Shown one piece after another: positions 8,995-18,061 of a DNA stretch of 52,217 nt; the first letter of the stretch is position 1; every line of letters starts with the position of its first letter. The notes below the pieces were generated by a model. The model saw only the letters and a list, made by a program, of their open reading frames with translations, searched no databases and had not been told where the DNA came from. Made by a program: the position numbers and the translations under genes. The DNA is from Virgisporangium ochraceum (GTDB lineage Bacteria > Actinomycetota > Actinomycetes > Mycobacteriales > Micromonosporaceae), in the NCBI RefSeq assembly GCF_016863655.1, contig NZ_BOPH01000153.1, positions 1-52,217 on the forward strand. Reading direction: 5' to 3'.

Positions 8995-9260
8995 GGCGCC
9001 ATGCTGCCACGCGCCTGAGACATACGAACCGGCCCGCCCTGGCACACCTCGGGGCCGGCCCGATCCCAACCAGAGATGCCTCGGTCGCCCGGCCCGGTAT
9101 GACCGCCTGCCCCCGTCGCGCGTCCCTTGTCCATCCGCCGTTCCACGCCTACTACGCCCGCAGACGCGCGGAACCTCTGCCAGCAGAAGCCAACGGACGG
9201 ACCCCGCCAAGCCGCTTGAGAAACCCATAGGAACTCCCCTCCCCCACCGCATGTGACCGG

Positions 9261-11621
9261 TCATGTTCGGCGTCCCGGCTCCACCCCGCGGGCGACCACC
9301 GCGAGCCGCCGTCCGTCGGTCACCACCGCCACGTCGCCGTCGCGGTCGGTGCGCATGACCCGTGCGCCGCCGGCCGCCACCCGTGCCAGCACGCCCGCGT
9401 TCGGGTGCCCGTAGTCGTTCTTCGTCGCCACCGAGACCAGCGCCGCCGACGCGTCGACCGCGGTGAGGAACTCCGGGTCCTGGAAGGCCGACCCGTGGTG
9501 GGCCACCTTCAGGACATCGGCGCGCAGGCCGGCCGGCCCGTACCGCGCCAGGAGGGCGTGCTGCTGCTCGGTTTCCGCGTCACCCACCAGCAGGAACACG
9601 TACCCGGCCGACTCCGCCCGCACGATCAGCGAGTTGTTGTTCACATCGGACCGGGTGCCGCGCAACGGTTCCGGCGCACCGAGTGCCACCAACCGCAGCC
9701 GGCCCGTGGCGGCGGCCCAGCCCGGACCGGCCACTCCCACCGGGGTTCCGGCCGCCGCGGTGACCACGGCGGCCCGTCCCGCGGCCGGTTCCGCGTGGTC
9801 GGGCACGACCACCGCCCCCACCGACCGTCCCCGGAACACCCCGGCCACCCCGCCCATGTGGTCGGCGTGGAAATGGCTGATCACCAGCAAGGGCACCGAT
9901 CGGACCCCGAGCCGGCGCAGACAGCGGTCGACCGCCACCGGATCGGGACCCGCGTCGACCACCACCCCGGCATGGCGCCCGGCCGCCAGCACGAGGGCGT
10001 CGCCCTGGCCGACGTCGCACGCCACGACCAGCCAGTCCCGCGGCGGCCACGCCGTGGTCAGGACCCGTATCGGGACCGCGGTGACCGCCGCCGCCAGCGC
10101 CACGACCACCGACAACCGCCGGACCACCGGCCACCGCCCGGTGACGAGCAGCGCGACGGTGACCGCGCCGAGCAGCAGCCCGCCGCTCGGACCGTCGGGC
10201 CACGGCACCGCCCCGGACGGCACCTCCGCCCCGTACCGGGCGACGAGCACCAGCCACCGCGCCGGCCACGACCCGAGCCACGCGAGGAACTCCGCGCCAC
10301 CCGCCCACACCGGCGACAGCACGGCCGCGCCCACCCCGAGCACGGTCGCCGGTGCCACCGCCGGCCCGGCGAGCAGGTTCGCCGGGACCGCGACGATACT
10401 GACCGTTCCCGACAGCCCCACCACGAGTGGTCCACACGCCACCTGCGCCGCCGCCGGCACCGCCAGCGCCTCGGCCACCCCGGCCGGCACCCCGTGACGG
10501 CGCAGGGCGTCGCGCCACCGCGGCGCCAGGAGCAGGAGCCCGGACGTGGCGAGCGCCGACAACGCGAAACCCGGTGACCCGGCAAGCTCCGGATCCACCA
10601 CCACCAGCACCACCACGGCCGCGCCGAGGGCCGGAAGCGCGGCGCGCGGGCGTCCCGACGCCAACGCGATCAGGGCGACCGCCCCCATCGCCGCGGCCCG
10701 CAACACGCTCGGCGACGGCCGGGCCAGAACGACGAACCCCACGAGCGCGAGCATCGACAGCACCGCCGCCACGCGCGGCCCGGCCCGGGCGGCCCGGACC
10801 AGCAGCAGCACCGCGCCGACCACGATGGCGCAGTTCGCGCCCGACACCGCCGTGAGATGGGTGAGCCCGGTCGTGCGGAAGTCGGCCTCCACGGCCGGAT
10901 CGAGGCGGCTGGTGTCGCCCACCACGAGCCCGGGGAGCAGCCCACCCGGCGCGGCGGGCAACGACGTACAGGCCTTCTGTAATCCCGTGCGCAGCCGCCC
11001 GGCCGCGCGCTGCACGGCCGACGGCCGACCGAGCAGCCGCGGCGCCTCGTTGACCGACAGCACCGCCGCGCGCAGGTCGCCACCGCGCGACGGCTGCAGC
11101 CGTCCCCGGGCCTGCACCACCTGACCCGGAAGCAGGCCGCGCCACCCCGCGTGCCCGGCCAGCACGAGAACCCGTGCGCCTGACCGTACCCGGACCTCGT
11201 CCGTCCACATGAGACGGAGCCGGGCGGGAAGCAGGTACGTGGCTGGCCGGCCGTTGATCGCCCGCGGATCGTCGCTCACGACGAGCTCGACCCGCACGGC
11301 CGTCCGGCTGTTCGCGAGGTCGCGGATCGGGTCGGCGTCACGCTCGGCGACCCGCGCCGCGGTGACGGCCGCACCGAGCCCACCGCCGAGCAGCACGGCC
11401 ACGAGCACCCGGCCGGCTGCCCCCGCCGCGGGCCGGGTCTCCGGTCGGACGCCCGGCCACCACCGCCAGACGGCAGCGGCGACACCCGCCGCGCCCAGCG
11501 CCACCGCCCCGGCGACGCTCGCCGACAGGGACAGCGCCACGAGCGCGGACAGCCACACACCGGCCGCGAACCCGACCAGCCGCACGTCGGGCGGCGCCTT
11601 CGTCGGCGTCGGGGCGCTCAC
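9261..11621 (-). CDS. comEC: ComEC/Rec2 family DNA internalization protein
   Basis: A 786-aa polytopic membrane protein expected to form the channel that moves single-stranded DNA across the cytoplasmic membrane during natural transformation. The N terminus has several hydrophobic helices and an OB-like region. The middle is the competence domain with many transmembrane segments and 'HLTAVSGANCAIV'. The C terminus is a metallo-beta-lactamase-like domain with HFHADH at about residues 583-588. The start is GTG at 11621, overlapping the comEA stop as GTGA. Competence is rarely shown in this group, so the physiological role is uncertain although the family assignment is clear. Confidence 0.95.
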   Translation of the reverse strand: MSAPTPTKAPPDVRLVGFAAGVWLSALVALSLSASVAGAVALGAAGVAAAVWRWWPGVRPETRPAAGAAGRVLVAVLLGGGLGAAVTAARVAERDADPIRDLANSRTAVRVELVVSDDPRAINGRPATYLLPARLRLMWTDEVRVRSGARVLVLAGHAGWRGLLPGQVVQARGRLQPSRGGDLRAAVLSVNEAPRLLGRPSAVQRAAGRLRTGLQKACTSLPAAPGGLLPGLVVGDTSRLDPAVEADFRTTGLTHLTAVSGANCAIVVGAVLLLVRAARAGPRVAAVLSMLALVGFVVLARPSPSVLRAAAMGAVALIALASGRPRAALPALGAAVVVLVVVDPELAGSPGFALSALATSGLLLLAPRWRDALRRHGVPAGVAEALAVPAAAQVACGPLVVGLSGTVSIVAVPANLLAGPAVAPATVLGVGAAVLSPVWAGGAEFLAWLGSWPARWLVLVARYGAEVPSGAVPWPDGPSGGLLLGAVTVALLVTGRWPVVRRLSVVVALAAAVTAVPIRVLTTAWPPRDWLVVACDVGQGDALVLAAGRHAGVVVDAGPDPVAVDRCLRRLGVRSVPLLVISHFHADHMGGVAGVFRGRSVGAVVVPDHAEPAAGRAAVVTAAAGTPVGVAGPGWAAATGRLRLVALGAPEPLRGTRSDVNNNSLIVRAESAGYVFLLVGDAETEQQHALLARYGPAGLRADVLKVAHHGSAFQDPEFLTAVDASAALVSVATKNDYGHPNAGVLARVAAGGARVMRTDRDGDVAVVTDGRRLAVVARGVEPGRRT

Positions 11622-12442
11622 ACGGTCACCAGGTCCTTGAGCTGTTCGAACCGGGCATCACCGACGCCCTCGACCTTGCGGAGCTCCTCCACCGACCGGA
11701 ACCCACCGGTGCGGGTGCGGTGGTCGATGATGCGCTGGGCGAGCACCGGACCGACGCCGGGCAGCGCGTCGAGCTCCGCGGCGGTGGCGGTGTTCAGGTT
11801 GACCAGGCCGCCGGGAGCCCCCGCGGCGGGACCGGCGCCGGGCGCGACCGGTGGCGCGCTGACGCCGATCGCGAGCAGCTCACCGTCGACGACCTTGCGG
11901 GCCAGGTTCAGGAAACCGAGGTCGGTGCCGGGGAGGACCCCGCCGGCGGCCTCGATCGCGTCGGCCACCCGGGATCCGTGCGCCAGCCGCACGAGGCCCG
12001 GGCGGTGCACCCGGCCCACCACCGAGACCACGATGCCGACCGCCGCGGACGACGGTGGCGCCGGCGCGACGGTGGCCGCGTCGGCGCCGGCCGCCACCGG
12101 CTCGGCCCTCGGTCGGGAACGCCATACGAGGAAACCCACCACCAGCGCCACGACGAGTGCGCACACCCCCAACGCCCGGACCGCCCTGCGGCCGGGGTCG
12201 AAGGCCGCCAGCGCCCGGCTGGCTTTCGCGGGATCCGGCGGGTCCTCCGGAAGCGCCGCCTCACCCGCGAACCGCGGCCCGTCGGCGAAGCCGACGGAAC
12301 CGACGGAGCCGACAGCGTCGGATTGGTCAGCGACGAGCCGGAATACACCACTCTCCGGACCCACCACCCGCGTGAGACGCGCGGCGACAACAGGATCGGC
12401 GTCGACCTCGGAGACAGCGGAACGGCTGCGACGGAACGGCAT
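11618..12442 (-). CDS. comEA: ComEA-like helix-hairpin-helix DNA-binding protein
   Basis: A 274-aa membrane-anchored DNA receptor of the transformation machinery. Residues about 95-115 form a single transmembrane helix (VCALVVALVVGFLVW). An SLBB domain follows (about 145-205), then a C-terminal helix-hairpin-helix pair, NLNTATAAELDALPGVGPV, that binds double-stranded DNA. I use the ATG at 12442; a TTG nine bases upstream is in frame and no clear ribosome-binding site separates them. The N-terminal ~90 residues before the helix are longer than in Bacillus ComEA but usual for actinobacteria. It is translationally coupled to comEC. Confidence 0.94.
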   Translation of the reverse strand: MPFRRSRSAVSEVDADPVVAARLTRVVGPESGVFRLVADQSDAVGSVGSVGFADGPRFAGEAALPEDPPDPAKASRALAAFDPGRRAVRALGVCALVVALVVGFLVWRSRPRAEPVAAGADAATVAPAPPSSAAVGIVVSVVGRVHRPGLVRLAHGSRVADAIEAAGGVLPGTDLGFLNLARKVVDGELLAIGVSAPPVAPGAGPAAGAPGGLVNLNTATAAELDALPGVGPVLAQRIIDHRTRTGGFRSVEELRKVEGVGDARFEQLKDLVTV

Positions 12443-12547
12443 GCCGGGCAACGTATGTCGCCGTCATCCCCCGGCGCACCGGTCATTTCCGTTCTGTGGA
12501 TATCCGGATCCGCCTGTGGACAAGCTTCCCACCACCGGCCGACCCGG

Positions 12548-13381
12548 CTATGGGACGCGGTGCAGCACCGCGCACACCAGGCCCGGACCGGAGTGCGCGG
12601 CCAGCACCGCGCCCACCTCCCCGACATACCTTTCCCGGACGCTCAACCGAGACGACAACGCCGACGCGAGCGCGTCCGCGCGCTCCGGGGCCGCCGCGTG
12701 CTGGACCACGACGTCGACGGTCGCGTCGCCGACCGCGTCTGCCGCGCGCTCCACCACGCGCGCGATCGCGCGGCTGCTCGTGCGCACCTTCTCGAGCGGA
12801 ACCACCGAACCGTCGCGCATACCGAGAATCGGCTTCACCGCCAACGCCGTCCCCACCGCGGCCGACGTCGCGGAGATCCGACCGCCGCGGCGCATGAACT
12901 CGAGCGTGTCGACGTAGAACAGCGTCGTGGTCCGGTCTATCGCCGCCAGTGCGGCGGCCCGGACAGCCGCGAGATCGCCGCCGGCCGACGCGGCGGCCGC
13001 GGCGGCGACGGCCGGAAAGCCGATGCCCATGCCGGCGCCGCCGGAGTCGATCACCTGGACCCGGTCGGCGAAGTCCTTGGCGGCCAGCGCGGCCGACTCC
13101 CACGTGCCGGACAGCTTCGACGACAGGTGCACCGACAGGACCGCGTCGTGACCGGCGGCGAGCAGTCGCTCGTACTCGATGGCGAACGTCGACGGAGCGG
13201 GCCGGGACGTGCTGACCGGCTTGCCCGCGGTCAACGCCTCGGCGACCGCACCCGGCGCGACACCGATGCCCTCCTGGGCCTCGACCCCGTCGATGATCAC
13301 TGTCAGCGGCACCACGGTGAGACCAGCGGCGAGGGACGGCGGCAGCGCGGCCGTCGAGTCGGTGACCACGGCGACAGGCAT
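12548..13381 (-). CDS. DegV family fatty-acid-binding protein
   Basis: A 277-aa DegV/FakB-type protein. It opens with VAVVTDSTAALPP, has the STSRPAPSTF segment and the HLSSKLSGTW segment that line the lipid pocket, and carries the conserved DTLEFMRRGGRI motif. In Gram-positive bacteria such proteins present fatty acids to a DhaK-like kinase (FakA) for phosphorylation. No fakA homologue lies in this window, so the partner and ligand are unknown. It is complete by family length (about 280 aa) and lies in the same direction as its neighbours, with 33 bp to the upstream lipoprotein gene. Confidence 0.94.
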   Translation of the reverse strand: MPVAVVTDSTAALPPSLAAGLTVVPLTVIIDGVEAQEGIGVAPGAVAEALTAGKPVSTSRPAPSTFAIEYERLLAAGHDAVLSVHLSSKLSGTWESAALAAKDFADRVQVIDSGGAGMGIGFPAVAAAAAASAGGDLAAVRAAALAAIDRTTTLFYVDTLEFMRRGGRISATSAAVGTALAVKPILGMRDGSVVPLEKVRTSSRAIARVVERAADAVGDATVDVVVQHAAAPERADALASALSSRLSVRERYVGEVGAVLAAHSGPGLVCAVLHRVP

Positions 13382-13414
13382 GCCGGCACGGTAGCCGACG
13401 CCGGGGGCCGAACC

Positions 13415-13840
13415 CTAGGCCGGCCGCACCTCGGTGACCCGGAACGGCGTGCCCTGCTGGCAGGTCGTCATGAGCCCCGGCTCGGGGGTACCCCGCACCA
13501 CCACGGGTCGCCCGGTCATCAACGCGCCCGGCTCGGCGCCGATGAGGAGGTAGAGGGTGTCACCGGACTGCATCACGATGCAGCCGTTCTCGACGCCCTC
13601 GGTGGGCGTGCCGGTGATCGTCATGACGCCACCGGGGTTCTTCCCGGTGGCCGCCGGGTCGTTCGCGGACGGAGAACTGGACGCTGAACCGGACACCATG
13701 GGCCCTCCCGTCGCGGAGGAGTCGGGTGTGGAGCTGCCGAAACCGTCTCCGGAGCCGTCGGTGCCGCCGCAGCCGGCCAGCACCGACCCGGCCAGGACCA
13801 GCCCGGCCAGCAGAGCCACGAAAGACAGTCGCGCACGCAT
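13415..13840 (-). CDS. Small lipoprotein of unknown function
   Basis: A 141-aa predicted lipoprotein: signal peptide MRARLSFVALLAGLVLAGS, lipobox LAGC, a Ser/Gly/Asp-rich linker to about residue 65, then a compact domain of about 75 residues. That domain (ITGTPTEGVENGCIVM, then PVVVRGTPEP) has the strand pattern of a small beta barrel and two cysteines that could pair outside the cell. I do not recognise a named family. It lies 12 bp from the end of the phosphatase gene upstream and probably shares its transcript. Confidence 0.85.
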   Translation of the reverse strand: MRARLSFVALLAGLVLAGSVLAGCGGTDGSGDGFGSSTPDSSATGGPMVSGSASSSPSANDPAATGKNPGGVMTITGTPTEGVENGCIVMQSGDTLYLLIGAEPGALMTGRPVVVRGTPEPGLMTTCQQGTPFRVTEVRPA

Positions 13841-13852
13841 ACCAGTCGGACG

Positions 13853-14491
13853 TTAGCGCGCCGGACCCGGTTCCGTCGCCGTGGCCCCCACGTTGTGCGA
13901 ATGCAGCCTCCACCCCCGGGAAGGCTGGTGACGCAGTTCGCTCCAGTGGCAGTTGTCCAGTGGGGCGATCGAGTAGACCATGTCGTGCGGCCACTTGAGC
14001 AGCGCCTCGATCGCGTGCCGCACGGCCCCGCCGTGCGTGGTGACCACCACCGTGGCCCCCACGTACGCCTCGACGATCTCGACCAGGGCGGCCGACACGC
14101 GCTCGCCGACCGCCTCGGTGGTCTCCACGTTGGCCGCCTCGATCGGCTCGCCCCGCCGCCACCGGGCGAAGGCGAGCGGCCACCGCACCGCGACCTCCGC
14201 CCGCGTGTGGGTCTCCCAGTCGCCGAACCCGCGCTCGCGCAGCCGCACGTCGTAGGACGGCGTGAGGCCGGTGAGCGCGGCGAGTTCGGCGGCTGTGTCG
14301 GCGCATCGCGACAGGTCACTCGACACGATGGCCACCGGCTGGCGCAGTGCCAGCTCACGGGCGGCGACGCGCGCCTGCCCCCGGCCGGTGTCGTCGAGCT
14401 TCGCGTCGTACTGGCCCTGTATGCGGCCCTCGGCGTTCCACGCGGTCTGGCCGTGTCGCCACAGGACGACGCGGGTCGAGCGCTTGGTCAC
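13853..14491 (-). CDS. Histidine phosphatase family protein (phosphoglycerate mutase-like)
   Basis: A 212-aa member of the RHG superfamily. The active-site motif is VLWRHGQTAWN with His13, and the second catalytic histidine is in VVTTHGGAVRHA. Arg and Glu residues between them (DLSRCADT, LRERGFGDWE) match the phosphate pocket. Such proteins next to rsfS are often annotated as phosphoglycerate mutase, but cofactor-dependent mutases are larger and this is more likely a broad phosphatase. GTG at 14491 overlaps the rsfS stop as GTGA; an upstream extension of 52 codons is shadow sequence. Confidence 0.94.
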   Translation of the reverse strand: MTKRSTRVVLWRHGQTAWNAEGRIQGQYDAKLDDTGRGQARVAARELALRQPVAIVSSDLSRCADTAAELAALTGLTPSYDVRLRERGFGDWETHTRAEVAVRWPLAFARWRRGEPIEAANVETTEAVGERVSAALVEIVEAYVGATVVVTTHGGAVRHAIEALLKWPHDMVYSIAPLDNCHWSELRHQPSRGWRLHSHNVGATATEPGPAR

Positions 14492-14892
14492 GCGGCACCG
14501 GGTTCGCCGGTTTCGGCCGGCTCCAGGTCGCGGTCGTTGAACGGGATCGTCGGGCAGTCCTTCCACAGCCGGTCGAGCGCGTAGAACTCGCGCTCCTCGG
14601 AGTGCTGGACGTGCACCACGATGTCGACGTAGTCGAGCAGCACCCAACGGCCGGCCCGCTCACCTTCCCGGCGGACGGGCTTGGCCTTCTCTGGCAGCTC
14701 GAGCAGGCTCTCCTGAATCGCATCGGAGATCGCGAGCACCTGACGCTCGTTCGGGGCGGACGCCAACAGGAACGCGTCTGTGATGACGAGCTGGTCGGCC
14801 ACATCGAGAATGACGATCTCCTGGGCCTTCTTGTCGGCCGCCGCCTGGGCTGCGGTCTGTGCCATCTCGATGGCACGCTCGGTAGCGGGCAC
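14488..14892 (-). CDS. rsfS: Ribosomal silencing factor RsfS
   Basis: A 134-aa RsfS/Iojap protein, which binds ribosomal protein L14 and blocks joining of the subunits when nutrients run out. Visible hallmarks are AADKKAQEIVILDVADQLVITD near the N terminus and the WVLLDYVDIVVHV motif. The C-terminal tail after residue 118 (EPAETGEPGAA) is lineage-specific. GTG at 14892 has a good AGGAG at 14901-14897. It is coupled to the downstream phosphatase and follows nadD, the classical nadD-rsfS order. Confidence 0.97.
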   Translation of the reverse strand: MPATERAIEMAQTAAQAAADKKAQEIVILDVADQLVITDAFLLASAPNERQVLAISDAIQESLLELPEKAKPVRREGERAGRWVLLDYVDIVVHVQHSEEREFYALDRLWKDCPTIPFNDRDLEPAETGEPGAA

Positions 14893-14973
14893 CTGTCTCC
14901 TCTCTCCGGTCTGTCCGGACCGGTCAAGCCTCTCACGCGCGACGCGAAAGCCGCTTCTCCGTTACACCCCCGG

Positions 14974-14997
14974 CTGAATCGAATGCATTCGTTTCAG
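14974..14997. promoter_or_regulatory. 24-bp near-perfect AT-rich palindrome between nadD and rsfS
   Basis: ctgaatcgaatg at 14974-14985 is mirrored by cattcgtttcag at 14986-14997 with a single mismatched pair and no loop. It covers the nadD stop codon, lies 80 bp upstream of the rsfS start, and is far less GC-rich than its surroundings. It may be an operator or part of a promoter for rsfS; no binding protein is identified. Confidence 0.45.
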
Positions 14998-15605
14998 TCG
15001 GTGTGAGACAAACGGTACAAACCACGCTTGGCTATGTACTGAACCACCCCATCGGGGACCAGGTACCAGACCGGTTTGCCGTCGGCCACCCGCGCCCGGC
15101 ACGCCGTCGAGGAGATCGCCATCGCCGGCACCTGGACCAGGCTGACCGTGTCGGCCGGCAGGTGCGCGTCACTCAGCTCGAACCCGGGCCGGGTGACGCC
15201 GACGAAGTGCGCCAGCTTGAACATCTCGTCGGCGTCCTTCCACGACAGGATGCGTTCCAACGCATCGGCCCCGGTGATGAAGTAGAACCCGGTACCGGCG
15301 CCGTACGCCTTCGCCAGGTCACGCAGGGTGTCGATCGTGTACGTCGGACCGGTGCGGTCGATGTCGACCCGGCTCACCGTGAACCGCGGGTTCGACGCGG
15401 TGGCGATCACCGTCATCAGGTACCGGTCCTCGGCCGGGCTCACCTCGGTGTCGGCCTTCTGCCAGGGCTGGCCGGTGGGCACGAACACGACCTCGTCGAG
15501 CTCGAACCGGTCGGCCACCTCGCTGGCCGCCACCAGGTGGCCGTGATGGATGGGATCGAACGTGCCACCCATGATGCCGACCCGCCGACTGTTCATCTGC
15601 GGCAT
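14994..15605 (-). CDS. nadD: Nicotinate-nucleotide adenylyltransferase
   Basis: A 203-aa NadD, which adenylates nicotinate mononucleotide in NAD synthesis. The N-terminal nucleotidyltransferase motif GIMGGTFDPIHHGH (residues 10-23) and the C-terminal ISSTACR motif are both present. The length is typical. The ATG at 15605 lies 9 bp after the stop of the helix-turn-helix gene; an ATG nine bases further in (15596) gives the more conventional start MNSRRVGIMGG and cannot be excluded. It is the first enzyme of the nadD-rsfS pair. proB and proA, often found between obgE and nadD in related actinobacteria, are absent here. Confidence 0.97.
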   Translation of the reverse strand: MPQMNSRRVGIMGGTFDPIHHGHLVAASEVADRFELDEVVFVPTGQPWQKADTEVSPAEDRYLMTVIATASNPRFTVSRVDIDRTGPTYTIDTLRDLAKAYGAGTGFYFITGADALERILSWKDADEMFKLAHFVGVTRPGFELSDAHLPADTVSLVQVPAMAISSTACRARVADGKPVWYLVPDGVVQYIAKRGLYRLSHTD

Positions 15606-15614
15606 CGTAGATCA

Positions 15615-16394
15615 TCACGCCAGCAGGTCACGGACGGCGGCGGCAGTGGCCGGATCGGACCGGACGAGCCGACGCAGCCGCAGAGCCAGGTTGAGCACGC
15701 CGAGCACCGCCTCGGACGCGGGACTCGCCACAGGACCGGACGCAGGACCGGGTGCGGGACCGGCCGCCTCACCGGGCGCGGTGTCCAGCCAGGCCAGGAC
15801 GTCACTCCACCGGAAGATCAGTTCGCCGCCGCACCGGCGCACCGGTGGCGGACCGTCTCGCAGCAGCTCTCCGAGCCCGCGCGGGGGCACTCCCAGCCGA
15901 GGCGCGAGGACCCCGATCGTCACCAGGTCGTCGTCGGGCACGACGTCGATACACGCCAGACCGCTGCGCTCCAGGTCGGCGATGGCGGTGACCACGGCGG
16001 CGGCCAGCGACGCCGCCTCCCGGTCGAAGTACACCAGCGCCCGGTTCGGGGCCGTGCCACCGATCACCACCGCGTCGGTGCACCGACCGTGCGTCAGCGG
16101 CGCCAGCACCGACCGCTCGCGCACCGAGGGCCCCGCCCGCGCCGCTCCGGCCGGCATCCACCGTGCCATCCCACTCGCCATCCCATTCGCCATCCCGTGC
16201 GACATCCCAGGCCCAGCGCCGCGCTGCGTACCACGCTCCGTGCCACGCTCCGTGCCGCGCTCCGTGCCGCGCCCCCCGCCGCGCCCCGTGCCGCGCCCCA
16301 TGTCAGGCACCGTGTCGGGCGCCGTGACGGGTGGCGCCGCTGACCCGGGTCCGCGCGACGCGGTGACCCGGATACCGAACTGGAAGACGGTCAC
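15615..16394 (-). CDS. Probable helix-turn-helix DNA-binding protein with a repeat insertion
   Basis: A 259-aa protein. It begins VFQFGIRVTA and continues after an insertion with YFDREAASLAAAVVTAIADLE, then LVTIGVLAPRLGVPPRGLGELLRDG and IFRWSDVLAWLD. That order resembles actinobacterial proteins with a small alpha/beta sensor part followed by a MerR/XRE-like helix-turn-helix that reads a site through 'RLGV...'. Residues about 33-80 are an RGTERGTERGT/GMANGMASGM low-complexity insert coded by short tandem repeats, and residues 205-225 another Pro/Ala repeat. GTG at 16394 overlaps the upstream stop. DNA binding is inferred; no target is known. Confidence 0.65.
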   Translation of the reverse strand: MTVFQFGIRVTASRGPGSAAPPVTAPDTVPDMGRGTGRGGGRGTERGTERGTERGTQRGAGPGMSHGMANGMASGMARWMPAGAARAGPSVRERSVLAPLTHGRCTDAVVIGGTAPNRALVYFDREAASLAAAVVTAIADLERSGLACIDVVPDDDLVTIGVLAPRLGVPPRGLGELLRDGPPPVRRCGGELIFRWSDVLAWLDTAPGEAAGPAPGPASGPVASPASEAVLGVLNLALRLRRLVRSDPATAAAVRDLLA

Positions 16395-16759
16395 CGTGCC
16401 GCCCTCCGCGCGCCGCCCAGGGAGTCACCGACCGGACCGCCCGCCCGGTGGCCGGAGGGGCGCGCGGGTGGATGATCGGACGGGTGACCCGGCCGGCGGG
16501 CCGGTGGATGACGGTGCCGGACCACGAACGCGTACACCCGGCGCAGCCACCAGGCCGGCTCCGGCGGCCGGGCCGGCAGCGCCAGCCAGCCCCGGCAGCG
16601 CTGGCACGCCAACCGCCAGCCGTGCTGGCCCAATGGCTGGCCCGATGGCTGGCCCGATGTGAGCTGGCCCGATGTGAGCTGATCCGATGTGGGACCGCCC
16701 GCCAGCCCGGCCACGAGTAGTCCCTGTTCCGCCGCGATCCGCAGCAGGTCGATAGCCAT
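16391..16759 (-). CDS. Small CxxC protein of unknown function
   Basis: A 122-aa protein. The ATG at 16759 is preceded by a GGGGGA run (about 16765-16771) and starts MAIDLLRIAAEQGLLVAGLAGG; the longer in-frame version adds 27 residues without a better start. A short TSGQ/SGQP repeat follows, then a single LACQRCRGWLALP with CxxC, then a basic stretch and Pro/Arg tail. One CxxC pair alone cannot make a full zinc ribbon, so a dimer or redox role is possible. The stop overlaps the start of the helix-turn-helix gene as GTGA, arguing that it is translated. I do not recognise a family. Confidence 0.55.
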   Translation of the reverse strand: MAIDLLRIAAEQGLLVAGLAGGPTSDQLTSGQLTSGQPSGQPLGQHGWRLACQRCRGWLALPARPPEPAWWLRRVYAFVVRHRHPPARRPGHPSDHPPARPSGHRAGGPVGDSLGGARRAAR

Positions 16760-16849
16760 GCCGATTCCCCCCGTCGGCTTGTCCGCCCACCCATTCAACC
16801 CGTTGCGACGAGGGATGGGAGGGGCCAGCAGGGGGGCCATTCGCCGGCC

Positions 16850-18016
16850 CTAAGGATCGACCGCCTGCTGCCGCAGCACCGCGACGATCTGCGGGTCGAC
16901 GTCGGGCACGGTGCGGAAGCGCACCGGCCGGTACTCCACCGCCTCCGCGCACAGGCCTTCTCCGAGCACCACCGGCCACGGCACGAAGAACGGCTCGGCG
17001 CCGTCGACCACCAGGCCCACGTAGTCGGCCCGGGGCAGCAGCGTCGGCAACGACGTGGTCCACGCGGTGACGGTGAACACGGAGCTGTCGTCGCGGGCGA
17101 ACAGCTCCAGCTTCGCCACGAACTCGGGCAGCTCCGCTTCGGAGAGCAGCTCGCGTTGTGCGGCGTACTCGTGGGTGGCGAGCAGCCGTTCGGCGCGGCC
17201 GAGCACGGCCGTCACCGAATGGTTCGACGGCGCCGCGTACGGCACCACCCGGCCCACGGCGTCGACGGTGTAGCCGACCGGTGACAGCCGCCGGGGCGCC
17301 TCCAGGTACTCGTCGGCGATCAGCTCCAGCAGCGGTGCCAGCCCGTCGGGATCGGCCGCGGTGACCATGAGCGTGTTCACGTCGGGCACGAACGCGATCG
17401 GCGCCCCGCCGACGCGGCCGGCGAGGCTCGCCAGCCACCCGTCGAGCAGCAGATGGGACGGCCAGTACGCGTCGCCGTCGTCGACGAAGCGCAGCAGCAC
17501 CGGCCCCTCGGCCGGCTCCGCCTCGGGCAGCACGCCGCCGGCGGCCAGGTTCGCCCGCGCGGCGCCGAACACCTCCTCGTCGCCGACCCCCCAGTTCGAC
17601 GCCATCGCCGCGGTGACGTACGACATCGAGGTCGGGCGGTCGACGACCACGAGCTCGTCGAGGTACGGCTGGGCGGGCCGGCGCAGTACCGCCGGCCTGT
17701 TCGCCTCGTTGCTGCGGCCGAACATGGCGCCCCGCAGCACCGGACGCAGCAACGGCCGCACCGACGGCCAGTCGGCCGGCGGTTCCTGGGTTCCGAGCAG
17801 CGTGGTGACGTAGCGGCGGATCCGGTCGGTGCGTGTCTCGGGCTCGCGTTCGCACTCCGCGAACAGGGTCGCCAGGTACATCCAGACCGGCTGCGTCGCG
17901 TCGGCATCGCGTTGGTACGCCACGGCGAAGCGCTCCTCGTCGAAGCGGGCGTCGGAGGCTCCCTGCGCCCGCATCTCCGAGAGCACCTCGGCGACGAAGT
18001 TCTCCCTGGCGTCCAC
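16850..18016 (-). CDS. DUF1444-like protein
   Basis: A 388-aa soluble protein with no signal or membrane segment. The segment SYVTAAMASNWGVGDEEVFGAARANLAAGG resembles DUF1444 (YtpQ-like) proteins, in which a phrase about 'W-G-V ... A-x-x-N-L' is followed by a beta-rich part. Here the beta-rich part includes FVDDGDAYWPSHLLLDGWL and IAFVPDVNTLMV. The function of that family is not established. It begins ATG 18016 and lies 45 bp from obgE in the same direction. The assignment rests on motif resemblance alone. Confidence 0.7.
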   Translation of the reverse strand: MDARENFVAEVLSEMRAQGASDARFDEERFAVAYQRDADATQPVWMYLATLFAECEREPETRTDRIRRYVTTLLGTQEPPADWPSVRPLLRPVLRGAMFGRSNEANRPAVLRRPAQPYLDELVVVDRPTSMSYVTAAMASNWGVGDEEVFGAARANLAAGGVLPEAEPAEGPVLLRFVDDGDAYWPSHLLLDGWLASLAGRVGGAPIAFVPDVNTLMVTAADPDGLAPLLELIADEYLEAPRRLSPVGYTVDAVGRVVPYAAPSNHSVTAVLGRAERLLATHEYAAQRELLSEAELPEFVAKLELFARDDSSVFTVTAWTTSLPTLLPRADYVGLVVDGAEPFFVPWPVVLGEGLCAEAVEYRPVRFRTVPDVDPQIVAVLRQQAVDP

Positions 18017-18061
18017 GTCGGGGAGACTACACGCAGGTGAGCGTTGGTAAGAGCACCGAAC

